Of a DNA stretch of 64,000 bases, positions 28,715 to 38,655 are shown piece after piece. Origin of the DNA: Allosalinactinospora lopnorensis (GTDB lineage Bacteria; Actinomycetota; Actinomycetes; Streptosporangiales; Streptosporangiaceae); contig NZ_LAJC01000003.1 in assembly GCF_000981225.1 (NCBI RefSeq), positions 62,001 to 126,000 on the forward strand. The letters are read 5' to 3'. A program made the translations under genes and the position numbers. How positions within the stretch are numbered: position 1 is the first letter of the stretch; each line of letters begins with the position of its first letter. Under the pieces are notes generated by a model. It worked only from the letters and a program-made list of their open reading frames with translations, was not told the DNA's origin and searched no databases.

Positions 28715-29949
28715 TCACCGGGCGTCCCAGGCATGCCGGGCGGTGAATGGTCCGCCGGCGCCGAAGGCCAGCTTAGCGAAGCGTTCGCCGATGCGGTGGT
28801 GTGCGGCGGCGTCGGGGTGGAGCTGATCGGGCAGCGGCAGCTCGGCGAAGTCCGCCTCGCCGTAGAGGTCGCGGCCGTCGAGGTAGTGCAGGTCGGGGTC
28901 GTCGGCCGCCCGCTGCTTCACGATGCGGGAGAGCTCCGCACGGATGACGTTGAGTGTCAGCTTCCCGGCGGCGCGCTCCGCAGGGTCGCCCGTGGCCCGG
29001 AACCGCAGCTTCCCAGCGCTGAGGTCGCCGAAGTCCGGGGCACTGGGGCCGGGGGTGTCCTCGTGGATGGGGCAGTGGATGGGCGAGACGACCAGCAGCG
29101 GCAGGGTGGGGTGTCCCTCGCGGATGGTGTCGAGGAAGCCGTGCACGGCCGGGGTGAAGGCGCGCAGACGCATCAGGTCGGTGTTGACCAGGTTGATGCC
29201 GATCTTGATGCTGATCAGGTCCGCGGGGGTGTCCCGCAGGGTGCGAGCGGTGAACGCGTCGAGTAGGGCACTGCCGCCCAGACCGAGGTTGACCAGTTCC
29301 GCGCCGCCGTGGGAGGCGGCCAGTGCCGGCCAGGTCGCGGTGGGGCTTGCGGCGTCGGAGCCGTGGCTGATCGAACTGCGTGGTGCAACCACACCCTGCG
29401 GTCCCCCTTCGGCACAGCCTCGACGGGGGCATCGGTGCGCAGGGCGACCAACTGGGTGCTCTCGTTGTACGGCAGCCAGATCTCGACGTCCTTCACACGG
29501 TCGGGCAGGCCGGTGAACCGGACGGTGCCGACCGGGCCGGGCCGGGTTTCCGCGGACCCGGTGGCCATGTCCATCATCAGGACGTTGCCGCCGGTCACAC
29601 TGCCCCGACCGGCCGGAAGGCCGTCGACGAGCAGGTCGTACACGCCGTCCGGACGGGGTGGGGCGCCCCGGTAGGCCATCTTGGTGCGGAGCGTGTCCAG
29701 CTCGACGGCGGCGGCCCGGGTACGGAACACCAGCCGTACACCGGAGGGCTGGGCCTCCGCCGTGGCCAGTTGCCCGTCGGCGCACTGCGCGCGGGCCCGG
29801 GCAGGTAGCCGGTGCGGCAGCACACCGTACTCGGTGCGCTCCAGGTCGAGCGCGCCGCGCAGGAGGTCCGCGGTGACGGGCGTGGTGATCCAGTCCGCCG
29901 CCCGGGACGTGGCGGAGGAGCCGGGGACGGGATCGTGCTGGCGGTCCAT
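28715..29949 (-). CDS. SGNH/GDSL-family hydrolase, frameshifted
   Basis: Adding one base near 29379 (G in GGCAGT) gives 411 residues. An N-terminal beta-rich carbohydrate-binding-like region (about 1-180: FRTRAAAVELDTLRTK, PYNESTQLVAL) precedes the esterase domain. The nucleophile lies in GSSISHGSDA, the oxyanion Gly in NLGLGGSALLDAF, a block-III-like segment in SIKIGINLVNTD, and the C-terminal Asp/His in LHPDAAAHH. This architecture is common in lipase/esterase SGNH proteins. No signal peptide, so probably cytoplasmic. Substrate unknown. Confidence 0.82.
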
Positions 29950-30037
29950 GGCCTCAGCCTGTCAACCGGATGCCTGATCCGCACACCATTTTCCCGCCCG
30001 CCTCCCTCGTGGCCGACGCTCGCCGTCCGCCGGCTGC

Positions 30038-30270
30038 GTGGCGTTGAAGTGCTTCCAGAAGACGGCCCGGTTCCCCTCGGCCGGGGAAGCGCCCGAGGCG
30101 GTGGTCGATCACGTGCGGCGCTGCCTGGAACCGGGCGCCGATGCCGATCCCGACCACGGGGCCGGGCGCACCGCGAAATGGCACCGCTGTCAGATCCGCG
30201 CCCGCCCGCTGCTGGAGCGGTTCGTCACGGTCGGCTGCCTCGGACGCAAGACCGGCCGAGGCAGCCGCGA
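30038..30270 (+). mobile_element. Tn3-family transposase remnant (DUF4158 region)
   Basis: The frame encodes LKCFQKTARFPSAGEAPEAV followed by VDHVRRCL and KWHRCQIRARPLLERFVTV, matching the N-terminal DUF4158 part of Tn3-type transposases (LKxFQxxGRFP...VxxHRxQIR). About 75 residues of a protein normally near 1000 remain; no DDE domain or inverted terminal repeat was found. It lies between the SGNH and VOC genes. Confidence 0.5.
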
Positions 30271-30281
30271 CTACAGCTGCG

Positions 30282-30743
30282 TCAGTCCAGGCAGAACTCG
30301 TTGCCCTCGGGGTCGGTCATCACGATGTGGCCGGCGCTCATCGGGGGAGTGGGCTCGTGGCGGCGTACCCGCGTCGCTCCCAGGGCGACGAGCCGGTCGC
30401 ATTCGGCCTCCAGCGCCGCCATCCGCTCCTCTCCCTGCAGTCCGGGAGCCGCACGGACGTCGAGGTGGACGCGGTTCTTGGCGACCTTGTCCTCCGGCAC
30501 CTGCTGGAAGAACACCCGTGGGCCGGGCCCGTCCGGGTCCTCGATGGCCGATCTCGTGTTGCGCTGCTCCTCCGGTACGCCGACCCGCGCGAGGAATTCG
30601 TCCCACGCGGCCAGCGGGTCGGCGTCCTCGGGCAGGTCGACTCCGGGCGGGCCGGGGTGAACGTAGCCCAGTACGTCGCGCCAGAAGGACGACAGTGCCC
30701 GCGGGCCGTGGGCGTCGATGGTGACCTGGATGTGGCGGCTCAT
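30282..30743 (-). CDS. VOC-superfamily (glyoxalase-like) protein
   Basis: A 153-residue vicinal-oxygen-chelate protein. Motifs include IQVTIDAHGPRALSSFWRDV at the start, NRVHLDVRA in the centre, and GHIVMTDPEGNEFCLD at the end, covering two beta-alpha-beta-beta-beta modules. Metal-ligand-type His and Glu are present, but the substrate is not predictable. Its ATG overlaps the DinB stop by 4 bp, so the two are translationally coupled. Confidence 0.88.
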   Translation of the reverse strand: MSRHIQVTIDAHGPRALSSFWRDVLGYVHPGPPGVDLPEDADPLAAWDEFLARVGVPEEQRNTRSAIEDPDGPGPRVFFQQVPEDKVAKNRVHLDVRAAPGLQGEERMAALEAECDRLVALGATRVRRHEPTPPMSAGHIVMTDPEGNEFCLD

Positions 30744-31327
30744 CGGGTTGCTCCGTTCGTGGCGGGTTTCGTGTGCGGGTAGAGGTCGCGCAGCAGGCAG
30801 ACCTCGGACAGGTGGTGGATCAGCTCGCGGTGGATGTGCAGCACCAGATCGGCCATGGGCGCGTCGGGGTAGGGCTCTTTCGCGCCGACCAGGACCCGCA
30901 GCCCGGCCTCGCCGAGGCCGCGCACCCCGGCCAGCCAGACGTCGAGCTGGGCCTCGAGCTGGTCGAACGCGGTCGCCGCGCTGCCAGCGTATTCCCAGGT
31001 CTCATACGACACCGCCGGCGCGCCGAAGTGCGCCGCGTTGCGCGCGGCGAGCACACCGACGGTGACGTGCCCGAGTCGCCAGGCGATCGTGGTGAAGGGA
31101 GCGGGGACCGGTTCGGGGAAGGCGTAGTCGATGGTGAAGTCCCCGGCACCGGCCTGCACCGGCGCCGTCGAGCTGCCGCGGGGCCGCACGCTCCAGGCCT
31201 CCGGCACCGGCGACCAGAAGTACTCGTCGTCGGTGAGGCCGTCGAGCCGAGCGCGGAGTTGATGGTTCCAGTGGAACTCCCACTGCTCGCGCAGCGTCCG
31301 GTTCCAGTCGAGTTCGTCTGCGTTCAT
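30740..31327 (-). CDS. DinB-superfamily protein
   Basis: A 195-residue four-helix-bundle protein. It starts LREQWEFHWNHQLRARLDGL and DDEYFWSPVPEAWSVRP, and contains TIAWRLGHVTVG and HIHRELIHHLSEVCLLRDLY, supplying the conserved His residues that bind metal in DinB-like thiol-transferase folds. In actinomycetes these often serve mycothiol-dependent detoxification; that is family knowledge, not shown here. It is the first gene of a two-gene unit with the VOC protein, divergent from the WYL regulator. Confidence 0.85.
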   Translation of the reverse strand: MNADELDWNRTLREQWEFHWNHQLRARLDGLTDDEYFWSPVPEAWSVRPRGSSTAPVQAGAGDFTIDYAFPEPVPAPFTTIAWRLGHVTVGVLAARNAAHFGAPAVSYETWEYAGSAATAFDQLEAQLDVWLAGVRGLGEAGLRVLVGAKEPYPDAPMADLVLHIHRELIHHLSEVCLLRDLYPHTKPATNGATR

Positions 31328-31389
31328 GGAGCCACCCTGACACCCCTGGCGGACAGGATCGGTCCGCTATCTCTGGCAGGGTGGGAGAC

Positions 31390-32379
31390 ATGGACAGGGC
31401 AAGCGGTGACGAGCGGGGCACGACGGAGCGGGTGCTCACCCTGCTCGGGCTGCTGCAGCAGCGCTCGGTCTGGACCGGCCCCGAGCTCGCCGGCCGGCTC
31501 GGCGTCACGCCGCGCACGGTGCGGCGTGATATCGAGCGGCTGCGCACGCTCGGCTATCCGGTGCAAGCCGGCCAGGGTGTCGGCGGCGGCTACCGGCTCG
31601 GCCCGGGGCAAGACCTGCCGCCGCTGCTTCTCGACGACGAGGAGGCGATCGCCACCGCGGTCTCGCTGCTCGCCGGCGCGGCCGCCGGCGCCGACGACGC
31701 CGCACTCCGGGCGCTGACCAAGCTCGACCGGGTGCTGCCCACCCGGCTGCGGCACGAGGTGCGGGCGCTGTCCGGCTCGGTGGAGTTCTTCGGAGCAGGC
31801 CGCACTCCGGGCGACCCCGAGGTGCTCATGACACTGGCCAGAGCCTGCCGCGACGAGGTCGAGGCCGGCTTCGGCTACCCGTCCGGAAGCGAGGTGCGAC
31901 GGCGACGGGTCGAGCCCTACCGCTTGGTCGCCTCCGACCGACGCTGGTACCTCCTCGCCTACGACCTCGACCGCGACGACTGGCGCAGCTTCCGCATCGA
32001 CCGTATGAGCGATGTGTCGGCACGGACCTGGCGCTTCAGCCCGCGCGCGGCGCCCGACGCGGCGGCCTACGTCCAGGAGGGGGTGGCGAGTCGGGTCTAC
32101 CGACACCAGGCGCGCTTCCTCGTGCACGCGTCGGCCGACACGGTGCGCGCGCAGATTCCCGCGTCGGCGGCCGTGGTACGACGTCGAGGCAGCGAGCTCT
32201 GCGAGGTGCTCAGCGGCGCCGAGAACCTCGACTTCGTGCTCATGCACGTGCTCCTGCTGGGGCACGACTTCGAGGTACTCGACCCTCCGGAACTCGGCAG
32301 GCGCTGTCGCGCGTTGGCGGAAAGGCTGCTGTCGGCCGGTGCAACGATCCCGCCTGTGTCGGACATGGGAGAGTCATGA
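31390..32379 (+). CDS. HTH-WYL (YafY-type) transcriptional regulator
   Basis: A 329-residue regulator. The N-terminal HTH_11 domain reads TERVLTLLGLLQQRSVWTGP and GVTPRTVRRDIERLRTLGYP, followed by GQGVGGGYRLGPG. The WYL ligand domain is marked by RRVEPYRLVASDRRWYLLAY and FRIDRMSDV. A C-terminal WCX-like segment follows. It is divergent, by 60 bp, from the DinB-VOC pair, which it may regulate. A GTG at 31381 is an alternative start. Confidence 0.9.
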   Translation: MDRASGDERGTTERVLTLLGLLQQRSVWTGPELAGRLGVTPRTVRRDIERLRTLGYPVQAGQGVGGGYRLGPGQDLPPLLLDDEEAIATAVSLLAGAAAGADDAALRALTKLDRVLPTRLRHEVRALSGSVEFFGAGRTPGDPEVLMTLARACRDEVEAGFGYPSGSEVRRRRVEPYRLVASDRRWYLLAYDLDRDDWRSFRIDRMSDVSARTWRFSPRAAPDAAAYVQEGVASRVYRHQARFLVHASADTVRAQIPASAAVVRRRGSELCEVLSGAENLDFVLMHVLLLGHDFEVLDPPELGRRCRALAERLLSAGATIPPVSDMGES

Positions 32380-32744
32380 GCCGCGACCAGGAGCGCGACG
32401 AGGAAGAGCGGTTCGCGTGGACGGGCGTTGTCGACGGTGTCTACGACCGCAGCCGGGGCGGGTCCGGTGACAGCGGTAGCAGCCCGCTGCCGGGCTACAC
32501 GGCGACTCACCGTAGCTACAGGAGTCGCAGGCCAATCGCAGGATCTAGGGGTCAGACCAAGTAAGCCGGAAAGGGGCGACGATCCCCATCCGCTGACACC
32601 GGCGGCCTGCGCTCCGATGAAAATCCCTTCAGAGACCCGGCCGGTTCAACAACCGCCGACAGCCGTTCTCTGGGACGACCGGCGGCATTGCCGCCGTCCG
32701 GGCCCGCGGCATGCTGCCCAACCCCGAGTACTCAGCGGCCTCCA

Positions 32745-32829
32745 GCCGCCGAGCTGCTGGGCGTCAGTCCCTGAACGCTGAACAACCACATCCCCGACCT
32801 TAAGGAGCTGCGCGCCCGGAGGGCCCTAA
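32745..32829 (+). pseudogene. possible recombinase-type HTH remnant
   Basis: The frame reads AAELLGVSP, an in-frame TGA at 32772-32774, then TLNNHIPDLKELRARRAL. This resembles the C-terminal helix-turn-helix of a serine recombinase or resolvase. Only about 28 codons are recognisable. It lies in the 500-bp gene-free stretch 32380-32882 that borders the defence island; a short open frame at 32376-32564 in the same stretch has no recognisable content. Confidence 0.3.
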
Positions 32830-32882
32830 CGGCCGTTGACAAAAGCCTCTCCCCCGCGCTCTCGCCACCCCCGCTGCCCGCG

Positions 32883-34978
32883 TCACTTCGTCGGCAGGAA
32901 CGGGCTGGGGGCCCCGCTGTGGGAGAGGTAGAGGGCGTCACGCGCCCGGGTGCAGGAGACGAATAGCAGGTTGCGTTCGCGCTGGAGATTGTGGTCGTGT
33001 TCGACGGGGTCCTCCGTGTGGTCGGCGACCCGGGACCCATTGGGAACGAGGTCGGCGTCGACGCCCACCACCGCCGCGCACCGGAACTCTAGTCCTTTCA
33101 TCGCGTGCATGGTGCCCACGCGCACCCCGGGGCCCGTGGCGAGTGCGCCGCAGTCGATGGCGGCTTCCGCCAGCCGCTCGGTCACCGCTTCGGTGACCTT
33201 GCGGGTGCGTCCGGCGATTCCGATGGAATCGGCTTCGACACCGTGGGTCAGCCACTCCTCGACCTGCTCCACCAAGGCGTCGAGCTCGGCGGCGCGGTCG
33301 GTGAAGCCACGCACGGTGGGGCGGCGGCCGTGCAGGGGTGAACTGTAGGTGTCGAGGCTGTCCTCCAGGTCGTCCAGGCCCGTGGCGGGCGCCGTCCCGA
33401 GAATCTGGACCGCCCAGGACAGGATCTCCTGGGTGCTGCGGTAGCTGACGGACAGTCTGCGGCTGCGTCCGCGCACGTTGATGCCGAGCGAAGCCAGCGA
33501 GACCCGGTGGTCGTAGATGCGCTGGTGCGGGTCGCCCGCGATGAAAAGGTCGTCGGCGCCCTCGGCGGCCAGCGCACGGATCAGCCGCCACTTCGCCGGG
33601 TTCAGGTCCTGGGCCTCGTCGACGACCACGTGAGCATAGGGGCGGTCGCCGGTGCGCTCCAGGATGTCGGCGGCCTCCGCCGCCACCTGGGTGAACGTCC
33701 ACTGGTTGGCCTGGACCATCTGCTCGGTGGCGGCCAGCACGACGCGCCAGACGGCGCGCCTCTGATCAGTGCTGAGCCGGCTGCCACGCCCGCGCCGCCG
33801 GGCCTGCAGGTAGGCCCGTTCGGTGCGCAGCCCCTGGGCGAGAATCACCTGCTCCCATTCGGCCAGCAGGAACGCGCCGGAGAACCCACTGTCCGCGCCG
33901 GCCTCGTCCCAGAGCCGTTCGAGGTCCCGGGAACGCGGGAATCCCGGGGCTGTTCCGCGCTCCGTCGTGACCACCTCGTGGGCGACCTTGTCAAGGTTGC
34001 GCACGTCCACGCGCTCCCGCTGCGCCGGTTCGGAGATGAGCAGCTCGACCTGGGAGCGCAGCGCCGCGTCAAGGGTCCTGGTGAATGTCGTCAGCAGGAT
34101 CTGCGGCGGACCGGAGTCGTAGCGGGAGGCAAGGTGCGCCACCCGGTGCACCGCGGTGACCGTCTTCCCGGTGCCCGCGCCGCCGGTGACCATCGCGGGG
34201 CCGTTGAAGCCGGACCGGTAGGCGATCTTGCGCTGCTGCGGGTGCAGGAACACCCGCCACAGGTCGAACGCCGCCTCCAGCATGTCCCGCAGGTTCTCCG
34301 GTCCCTCCACGAACACGGCCTGCCCGGGGGTGCGCCGGATCGCCGTGGTGAGGTCGTCGGGGTCGATCCGGTCGGGGGCGACCTCCTCCACCAGGTTCTT
34401 GGCGACCTCGGCCCACGCCTCCTCCGGCGTCATCCCTGACGCAAGGGCCACCAGGCGTCGTACTGGCCGCCCGGAAGCATCTTCGCCATCGCCTCCAGGT
34501 GTGCCTCCGACGTCAGCAGCCGCACGATCGGCAACGAGTCCGCGTCGACGCCCAGCCGCACCAGGTCGGTATCGGAAACCCGGTTGAACAGCCGCGCGGA
34601 CTCGGCTCCGGCGAGTTCCTCCAGGGCGGGGGTGAGGCTTTCCAACGCTGTCTCGTCCCGGACCTCCAGCACCCCCAGTGCCTGGTTGACCGAGAACCGC
34701 TTACTGCGGATGTAGGCGTAGGCCTCATCGTGGGGCAGAACAGTGACCAGCAGGTAGGTATCCCCGGATTCAGGGGCGAGCACCACGCCCCGGTAGCCCA
34801 GCGTGATCCGCAGCGTGCACGCCCGCGGATCACGCGCGTCGGTGACCTTCTCCAGGTGACCGCCGGCGTAGTACACCTCCGCGAACTTCTGGAGCGCCTC
34901 GTCGACAGCCTTCTGCACCCGTTTGTCCAGCTTCGCGTACCGGCTCAGGAAGTCCTTGTCGATCGCGAGCTGAGGCAT
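32883..34978 (-). CDS. UvrD-like helicase with N-terminal RelE-like segment, frameshifted
   Basis: One added G near 34451 joins two frames into 698 residues. Residues 1-100 start MPQLAIDKDFLSRYAKL and contain GYRGVVLAPESGDTYLLVTV and LPHDEAYAYI, which resemble RelE/ParE-like toxin folds. The helicase follows: Walker A GGAGTGKTVT near 250, Ia LLTTFTRTLDAALRSQ, Walker B VVVDEAQDL, motif III LFIAGDPHQRIYDHR, motif IV SYRSTQEILSW, and motif VI NLLFVSCTRARDALYLS. Superfamily 1 helicases of this type move 3' to 5'. GAGAGGA lies upstream of the ATG at 34978. It follows mcrBC in the same direction, and a role in the defence cluster is likely but inferred. Confidence 0.88.
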
Positions 34979-35188
34979 GGGGGTCCTCTCTGCGTGGGGG
35001 CTGAAGGTTCTCGCCCCCCGTTCAATGCGGCTGTTGACGGGGACGCGGTGGTAGTCCACCAGTGCGTGCGTCGTATTGCTGTCGAAACGTCGAAATCGCC
35101 CGTCCCACGGTAGGGCGCCGAGCGCGACGTTCGGTTCCGCGGACACCGCGGGGTTCGGTCCGCCTTTTCGGTTCGAGACCCGGCGCGG

Positions 35189-36412
35189 CTATGCCCGCTG
35201 CACTGCGCCGTCGCGCATGCGCTCGGCGATGTGCGCGATCTGCGCCAGCACCTCCCCGGGCGCGCGGTCCAGGTCGAGGACGTGCTGGTGGACGGCGATC
35301 CGAGTCCCGCCGTTGATGTGGTGTGCGCGTGGCCCGGCCTCGGGTCCGGACGCGTAGATCAGGTGCCCCTCCGCTAGGTCCAGCGCTGTGCAGTAGGCCA
35401 GCATCTGGTAGACGTCGGAGTCGGTGCCGCCGGTTCTGGCGGTTTTGTACTTGGCGTCGGCGACGGCCGCCGGCATCGGTCGGCCGTCGGGGCTCTGCCG
35501 GTAGTAGAGCAGGTCGGGGCGCAACGGCATGGCTCGTGCGCGGTCGAGGTGGTGCCGGGTGTCCTGGGAGGCGCAGTGGCCGCCGTAGGGGTGCAGGGCA
35601 TCGGTCAGCGCCCGGGTCAGGAAGTCCTCGTAGACCTGCCACATGCGCAGCACCAGCCCCTCAGCGCGTAGGGTGCGCGCTTGGTCCAGCTCATAGGAAC
35701 CGCCGCGCAGCACGAGTTCGGCCAGACCCAGCGGTGCCCGGTAGCGCGCGTTGAGGCGGCTCGCCCGCCATTCGGGCAGCGGCTGACCGGCGACCAGAGC
35801 GGTGACGCCGTCCAACCGGTGCACCACCCGGTGCAGCAGGGCCCGGGCGGTGCCGTCCAGTCGGGGCAGGCGCAGCAGCCGGCGGGCCGCTGCGAGCAGG
35901 ATTCGGTTCTCCGGTGTATCGGGGGTGTAGTCGTCGTAGACGACCTCGACCGGCAGCAGGGCGCCGAATCGCCGCCGGATCTGCTCGGATTCGCGAAGGC
36001 GGCCGCGGACCACCGGCAGCGCCTCCTCAACGGTGCGGTAGCCCAGCAGTACTCCACGGGTGAGCGCGCGGTCGGCCATGCGGGCGAACGCCGAGGCGAT
36101 CGCCGGCAGCAGATCGGTGTGCTCGTGGGAGTCGACGGGGTGGCGGTGCCAGTGGAGTCCGTGCTGGGCGTAGCCGAGCAGGAAGAACAGTCGCCGGATC
36201 GGGAGTTTCGGTGCGACTCGCAGCTCGACGGAGGCGTCCTTGTGGCCCACGTGGACGGCGCCGACCAGGCCCCTGTCGGCGGTGAGCGTCCAGGAGCCTC
36301 CCGAGTCGGGCCGCATCGACACCAGTTCGCACGCCGCCAGGGCGGCGGCCTGCCCGGGGCTCACCCGCACACCGGGCAGGGGAACGTACTCGACCAGTTC
36401 GATCCGGGTCAT
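35189..36412 (-). CDS. mcrC: McrC-family 5-methylcytosine restriction component
   Basis: A 407-residue McrC protein. The N-terminal half (AVHVGHKDASVELRVAPKLP, RRLFFLLGYA) is the McrBC-interacting beta-rich part; the C-terminal PD-(D/E)xK nuclease is seen as MPLRPDLLYY, VADAKYKTAR and DVYQMLAYCTAL. McrC supplies DNA cleavage to the McrB GTP-driven motor. Its start overlaps the mcrB stop (ATGA). Catalytic Asp, Asp and Lys are all present. Confidence 0.93.
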   Translation of the reverse strand: MTRIELVEYVPLPGVRVSPGQAAALAACELVSMRPDSGGSWTLTADRGLVGAVHVGHKDASVELRVAPKLPIRRLFFLLGYAQHGLHWHRHPVDSHEHTDLLPAIASAFARMADRALTRGVLLGYRTVEEALPVVRGRLRESEQIRRRFGALLPVEVVYDDYTPDTPENRILLAAARRLLRLPRLDGTARALLHRVVHRLDGVTALVAGQPLPEWRASRLNARYRAPLGLAELVLRGGSYELDQARTLRAEGLVLRMWQVYEDFLTRALTDALHPYGGHCASQDTRHHLDRARAMPLRPDLLYYRQSPDGRPMPAAVADAKYKTARTGGTDSDVYQMLAYCTALDLAEGHLIYASGPEAGPRAHHINGGTRIAVHQHVLDLDRAPGEVLAQIAHIAERMRDGAVQRA

Positions 36413-38517
36413 GCCTGCGGCGCCGTTCCGCCGTCCAGGCCGAGTTGCGCGCGCAGCGCCGCCAGGCCGTACAGCTCCTCGACGTCGACCCCGTCACCGT
36501 AGTGGTGCTCCTCCAGGAGAGGGAGGATCTGGTGGCGCCACACCCGTTCGAGGCCGCGCGGATGGGAGTGGACGGCCTTGCGCATCAGGTAGGAGGGGCC
36601 GATGCGGAAGTCGCGGTCGTCGATCCGGTTGTTGAGCTCGGTCAGCAGTCGTGCCGCGTCGTCGGGTAGACCGTGCCGGGCCAGCCACCGTCCCAGGACG
36701 GCGTCTGCGGGTCCGATGCTGGGGTGCAGTTCCAGGAACCAGAAGCGGCGGCGCATGGCCGCGTCGACGAGCGCGATGGAACGGTCGGCCGTGTTCATCG
36801 TCGCGAGGATGACGATGTTCTTCGGCAGGGTGAAGCCGAGACCGTTGTCGGAGCCGTAGAGCAGGTTCACCGACTTACCGCGGTACTCCAGTAGGAAGTA
36901 CAGCTCGCCGAATATCTTGGCCAGGTTGCCGCGGTTGATCTCGTCGATGATCAGCACGAAGGGCTCGCCGGGGTGTTTGCGGGCGGCATCGGCGAGTATA
37001 CGCAGCGGCCCGTGGGTGAGTTCGAAGGTCGCGCCCTGCCCGTCGGAGACCGGCCGGGGCCGGTAGCCCTCGAAGAAGTCCTCGTAGGAGTAGGCGGGGT
37101 GGAACTGGACGAGCTGTACGTTCTCCGGTTTGCCGCCGGTGAGGTGCCTGGCCAGTTCTTGGGCGACGTAGGTCTTTCCGGTGCCGGGCGGGCCGTAGAA
37201 GATCAGCTGCGGCTGGTCCCGCAGCAGGTCGATGCATTCCTGCACCCAGTCCTGGTCGAACAGGAGTGCCTCGGCGAGCTCGGCGTCGGCGTCAGGCAGG
37301 GAGAAGGCGCGTTCGGTGACCGGCTGCTCGGGTTCCACGCCCAGCAGTTTTTCCAGGTCGCCGACGAACTCGGTGAGGTCGATGACGACGGCGTCGGGGT
37401 TGGTCAACCGGTTCGACGCCTCCTCGGGGAGGTCGTCGGTGTAGTCGAGCGGATCGTCGGTCTTGTGCCAGGTCACCGCCCTCTGCAGGTTGGCCCGACC
37501 GCCGGTGCTGGCGGTGTAGTCGGGCGGCCCGTCGATGACGCCGATGTAGATCGAGGCTCCGTCGTTGGTCAGCACGATGTCGCCGGGGCGCATCCGTGTG
37601 AGGAAGGCGTGGTATTCCCGGGTGAGTTTGTCGCGTTCGGCGGCGCCGGCGTGGGCGTATGCGTCGTCGACCGCGGCGGCGATTTCTTCTCGGGCGCTTC
37701 CGCGGGGAACCTCCCGGAGCCGGGAGGCCGGCAGCGAACACACCCCCTGCGGCAGCCACAGGGACCGGACCAGGTTCGTGCCCTGGACGCTGGACCCGCG
37801 CACCAGCCAGGCGCGGCGCTTGGTCGTGTCCTCGGTGCCGGCTTCGGCGGTCGTGTCGGTCAGGTGCTGGGCCAGGTCGGCTTTGGTGAGGCGCCGATGG
37901 GGAACCGCGCGGCCGTTGGGGCCGGTGACACCGTCGGTTTCGAGCAGGCTGTCGGCGAGGGCGCGTTCGTCCGAGGTGGGGTGCGCGCTTTCGGGCGGCG
38001 CCCCGTTCTCGTTGAGCAGGCGGTGCCAGCCTTCGGGGCGGATGGCGTACAACCGTTGTGCCAGGAGTTCGGCGGGAACCTCCACCTGGGAGGCGAGTTC
38101 GTCCGCTTGCACCCAGGTCCCCTCCGGCAGTGCGGAGAGGAGACTCTCGGCCAGCTCGAATCTGCTCCGTTTCCCATACCAGGTCTGGTAGAGCCGGTGA
38201 AGTTCGCTGGACCAGGAGTCCGGGTCGGGGTGGCTGTGGAGGGACGCCCGCCCGGCGCCGGTGACGCACCAGGTGCCGTTGCCGTCCTTGCGCAGCCAGC
38301 CGACGTTGACCATCCCGGAGGAACGCCATTGCAGGAAGGTGAGCGGGCCACTCGTGGCACGTCCCTGAGCGGCCCAGTCGTCCTCCACGGAGGGGTGGCG
38401 CTCTTTGACGCGTTCCCACAGGGCGTCCTTGTGCATCCCTTCCCCCTCGGGCAGGTCCGCCAGGACCTCGACCGCTGTGCGGGCAATGGCGTTGTCGATC
38501 CGCTGGGTGGGGGGCAT
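36409..38517 (-). CDS. mcrB: McrB-like AAA+ GTPase with EVE-like N-terminal domain
   Basis: 702 residues from ATG 38517, which has AGGAGAG upstream. Residues 1-100 form a winged-helix-like domain (MHKDALWERVKERHP, TFLQWRSSGMVNVGWL). The middle (about 215-330) has AWLVRGSSVQGTNLV and DIVLTNDGASIYIGVIDG, resembling an EVE/PUA-like modified-base reader. The AAA+ domain has Walker A GPPGTGKT, Walker B FVLIIDEINRGNLAKIFGE and the McrB-specific ATMNTADRSI. McrB-type proteins sense modified cytosine and drive McrC. The EVE-like domain would give modification recognition, by inference. Confidence 0.92.
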   Translation of the reverse strand: MPPTQRIDNAIARTAVEVLADLPEGEGMHKDALWERVKERHPSVEDDWAAQGRATSGPLTFLQWRSSGMVNVGWLRKDGNGTWCVTGAGRASLHSHPDPDSWSSELHRLYQTWYGKRSRFELAESLLSALPEGTWVQADELASQVEVPAELLAQRLYAIRPEGWHRLLNENGAPPESAHPTSDERALADSLLETDGVTGPNGRAVPHRRLTKADLAQHLTDTTAEAGTEDTTKRRAWLVRGSSVQGTNLVRSLWLPQGVCSLPASRLREVPRGSAREEIAAAVDDAYAHAGAAERDKLTREYHAFLTRMRPGDIVLTNDGASIYIGVIDGPPDYTASTGGRANLQRAVTWHKTDDPLDYTDDLPEEASNRLTNPDAVVIDLTEFVGDLEKLLGVEPEQPVTERAFSLPDADAELAEALLFDQDWVQECIDLLRDQPQLIFYGPPGTGKTYVAQELARHLTGGKPENVQLVQFHPAYSYEDFFEGYRPRPVSDGQGATFELTHGPLRILADAARKHPGEPFVLIIDEINRGNLAKIFGELYFLLEYRGKSVNLLYGSDNGLGFTLPKNIVILATMNTADRSIALVDAAMRRRFWFLELHPSIGPADAVLGRWLARHGLPDDAARLLTELNNRIDDRDFRIGPSYLMRKAVHSHPRGLERVWRHQILPLLEEHHYGDGVDVEELYGLAALRAQLGLDGGTAPQA

Positions 38518-38655
38518 CGGGACTCTCCTAGGACAGCCGGAGGCGGGCGTAAAAAACGAGCGGGGAACCCCATGGTGCCCGAGAGGGACGACAGCTATGT
38601 CACGGAAGCGGAGAAGGCGCACGGCGGTCGTGCGATCCTCGGCTCGCACGGTGTT

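Noticed and set aside
32376-32564. 62-codon open frame overlapping the WYL gene stop
   Set aside because: Low-complexity, no recognisable content and no support beyond the ATGA overlap.
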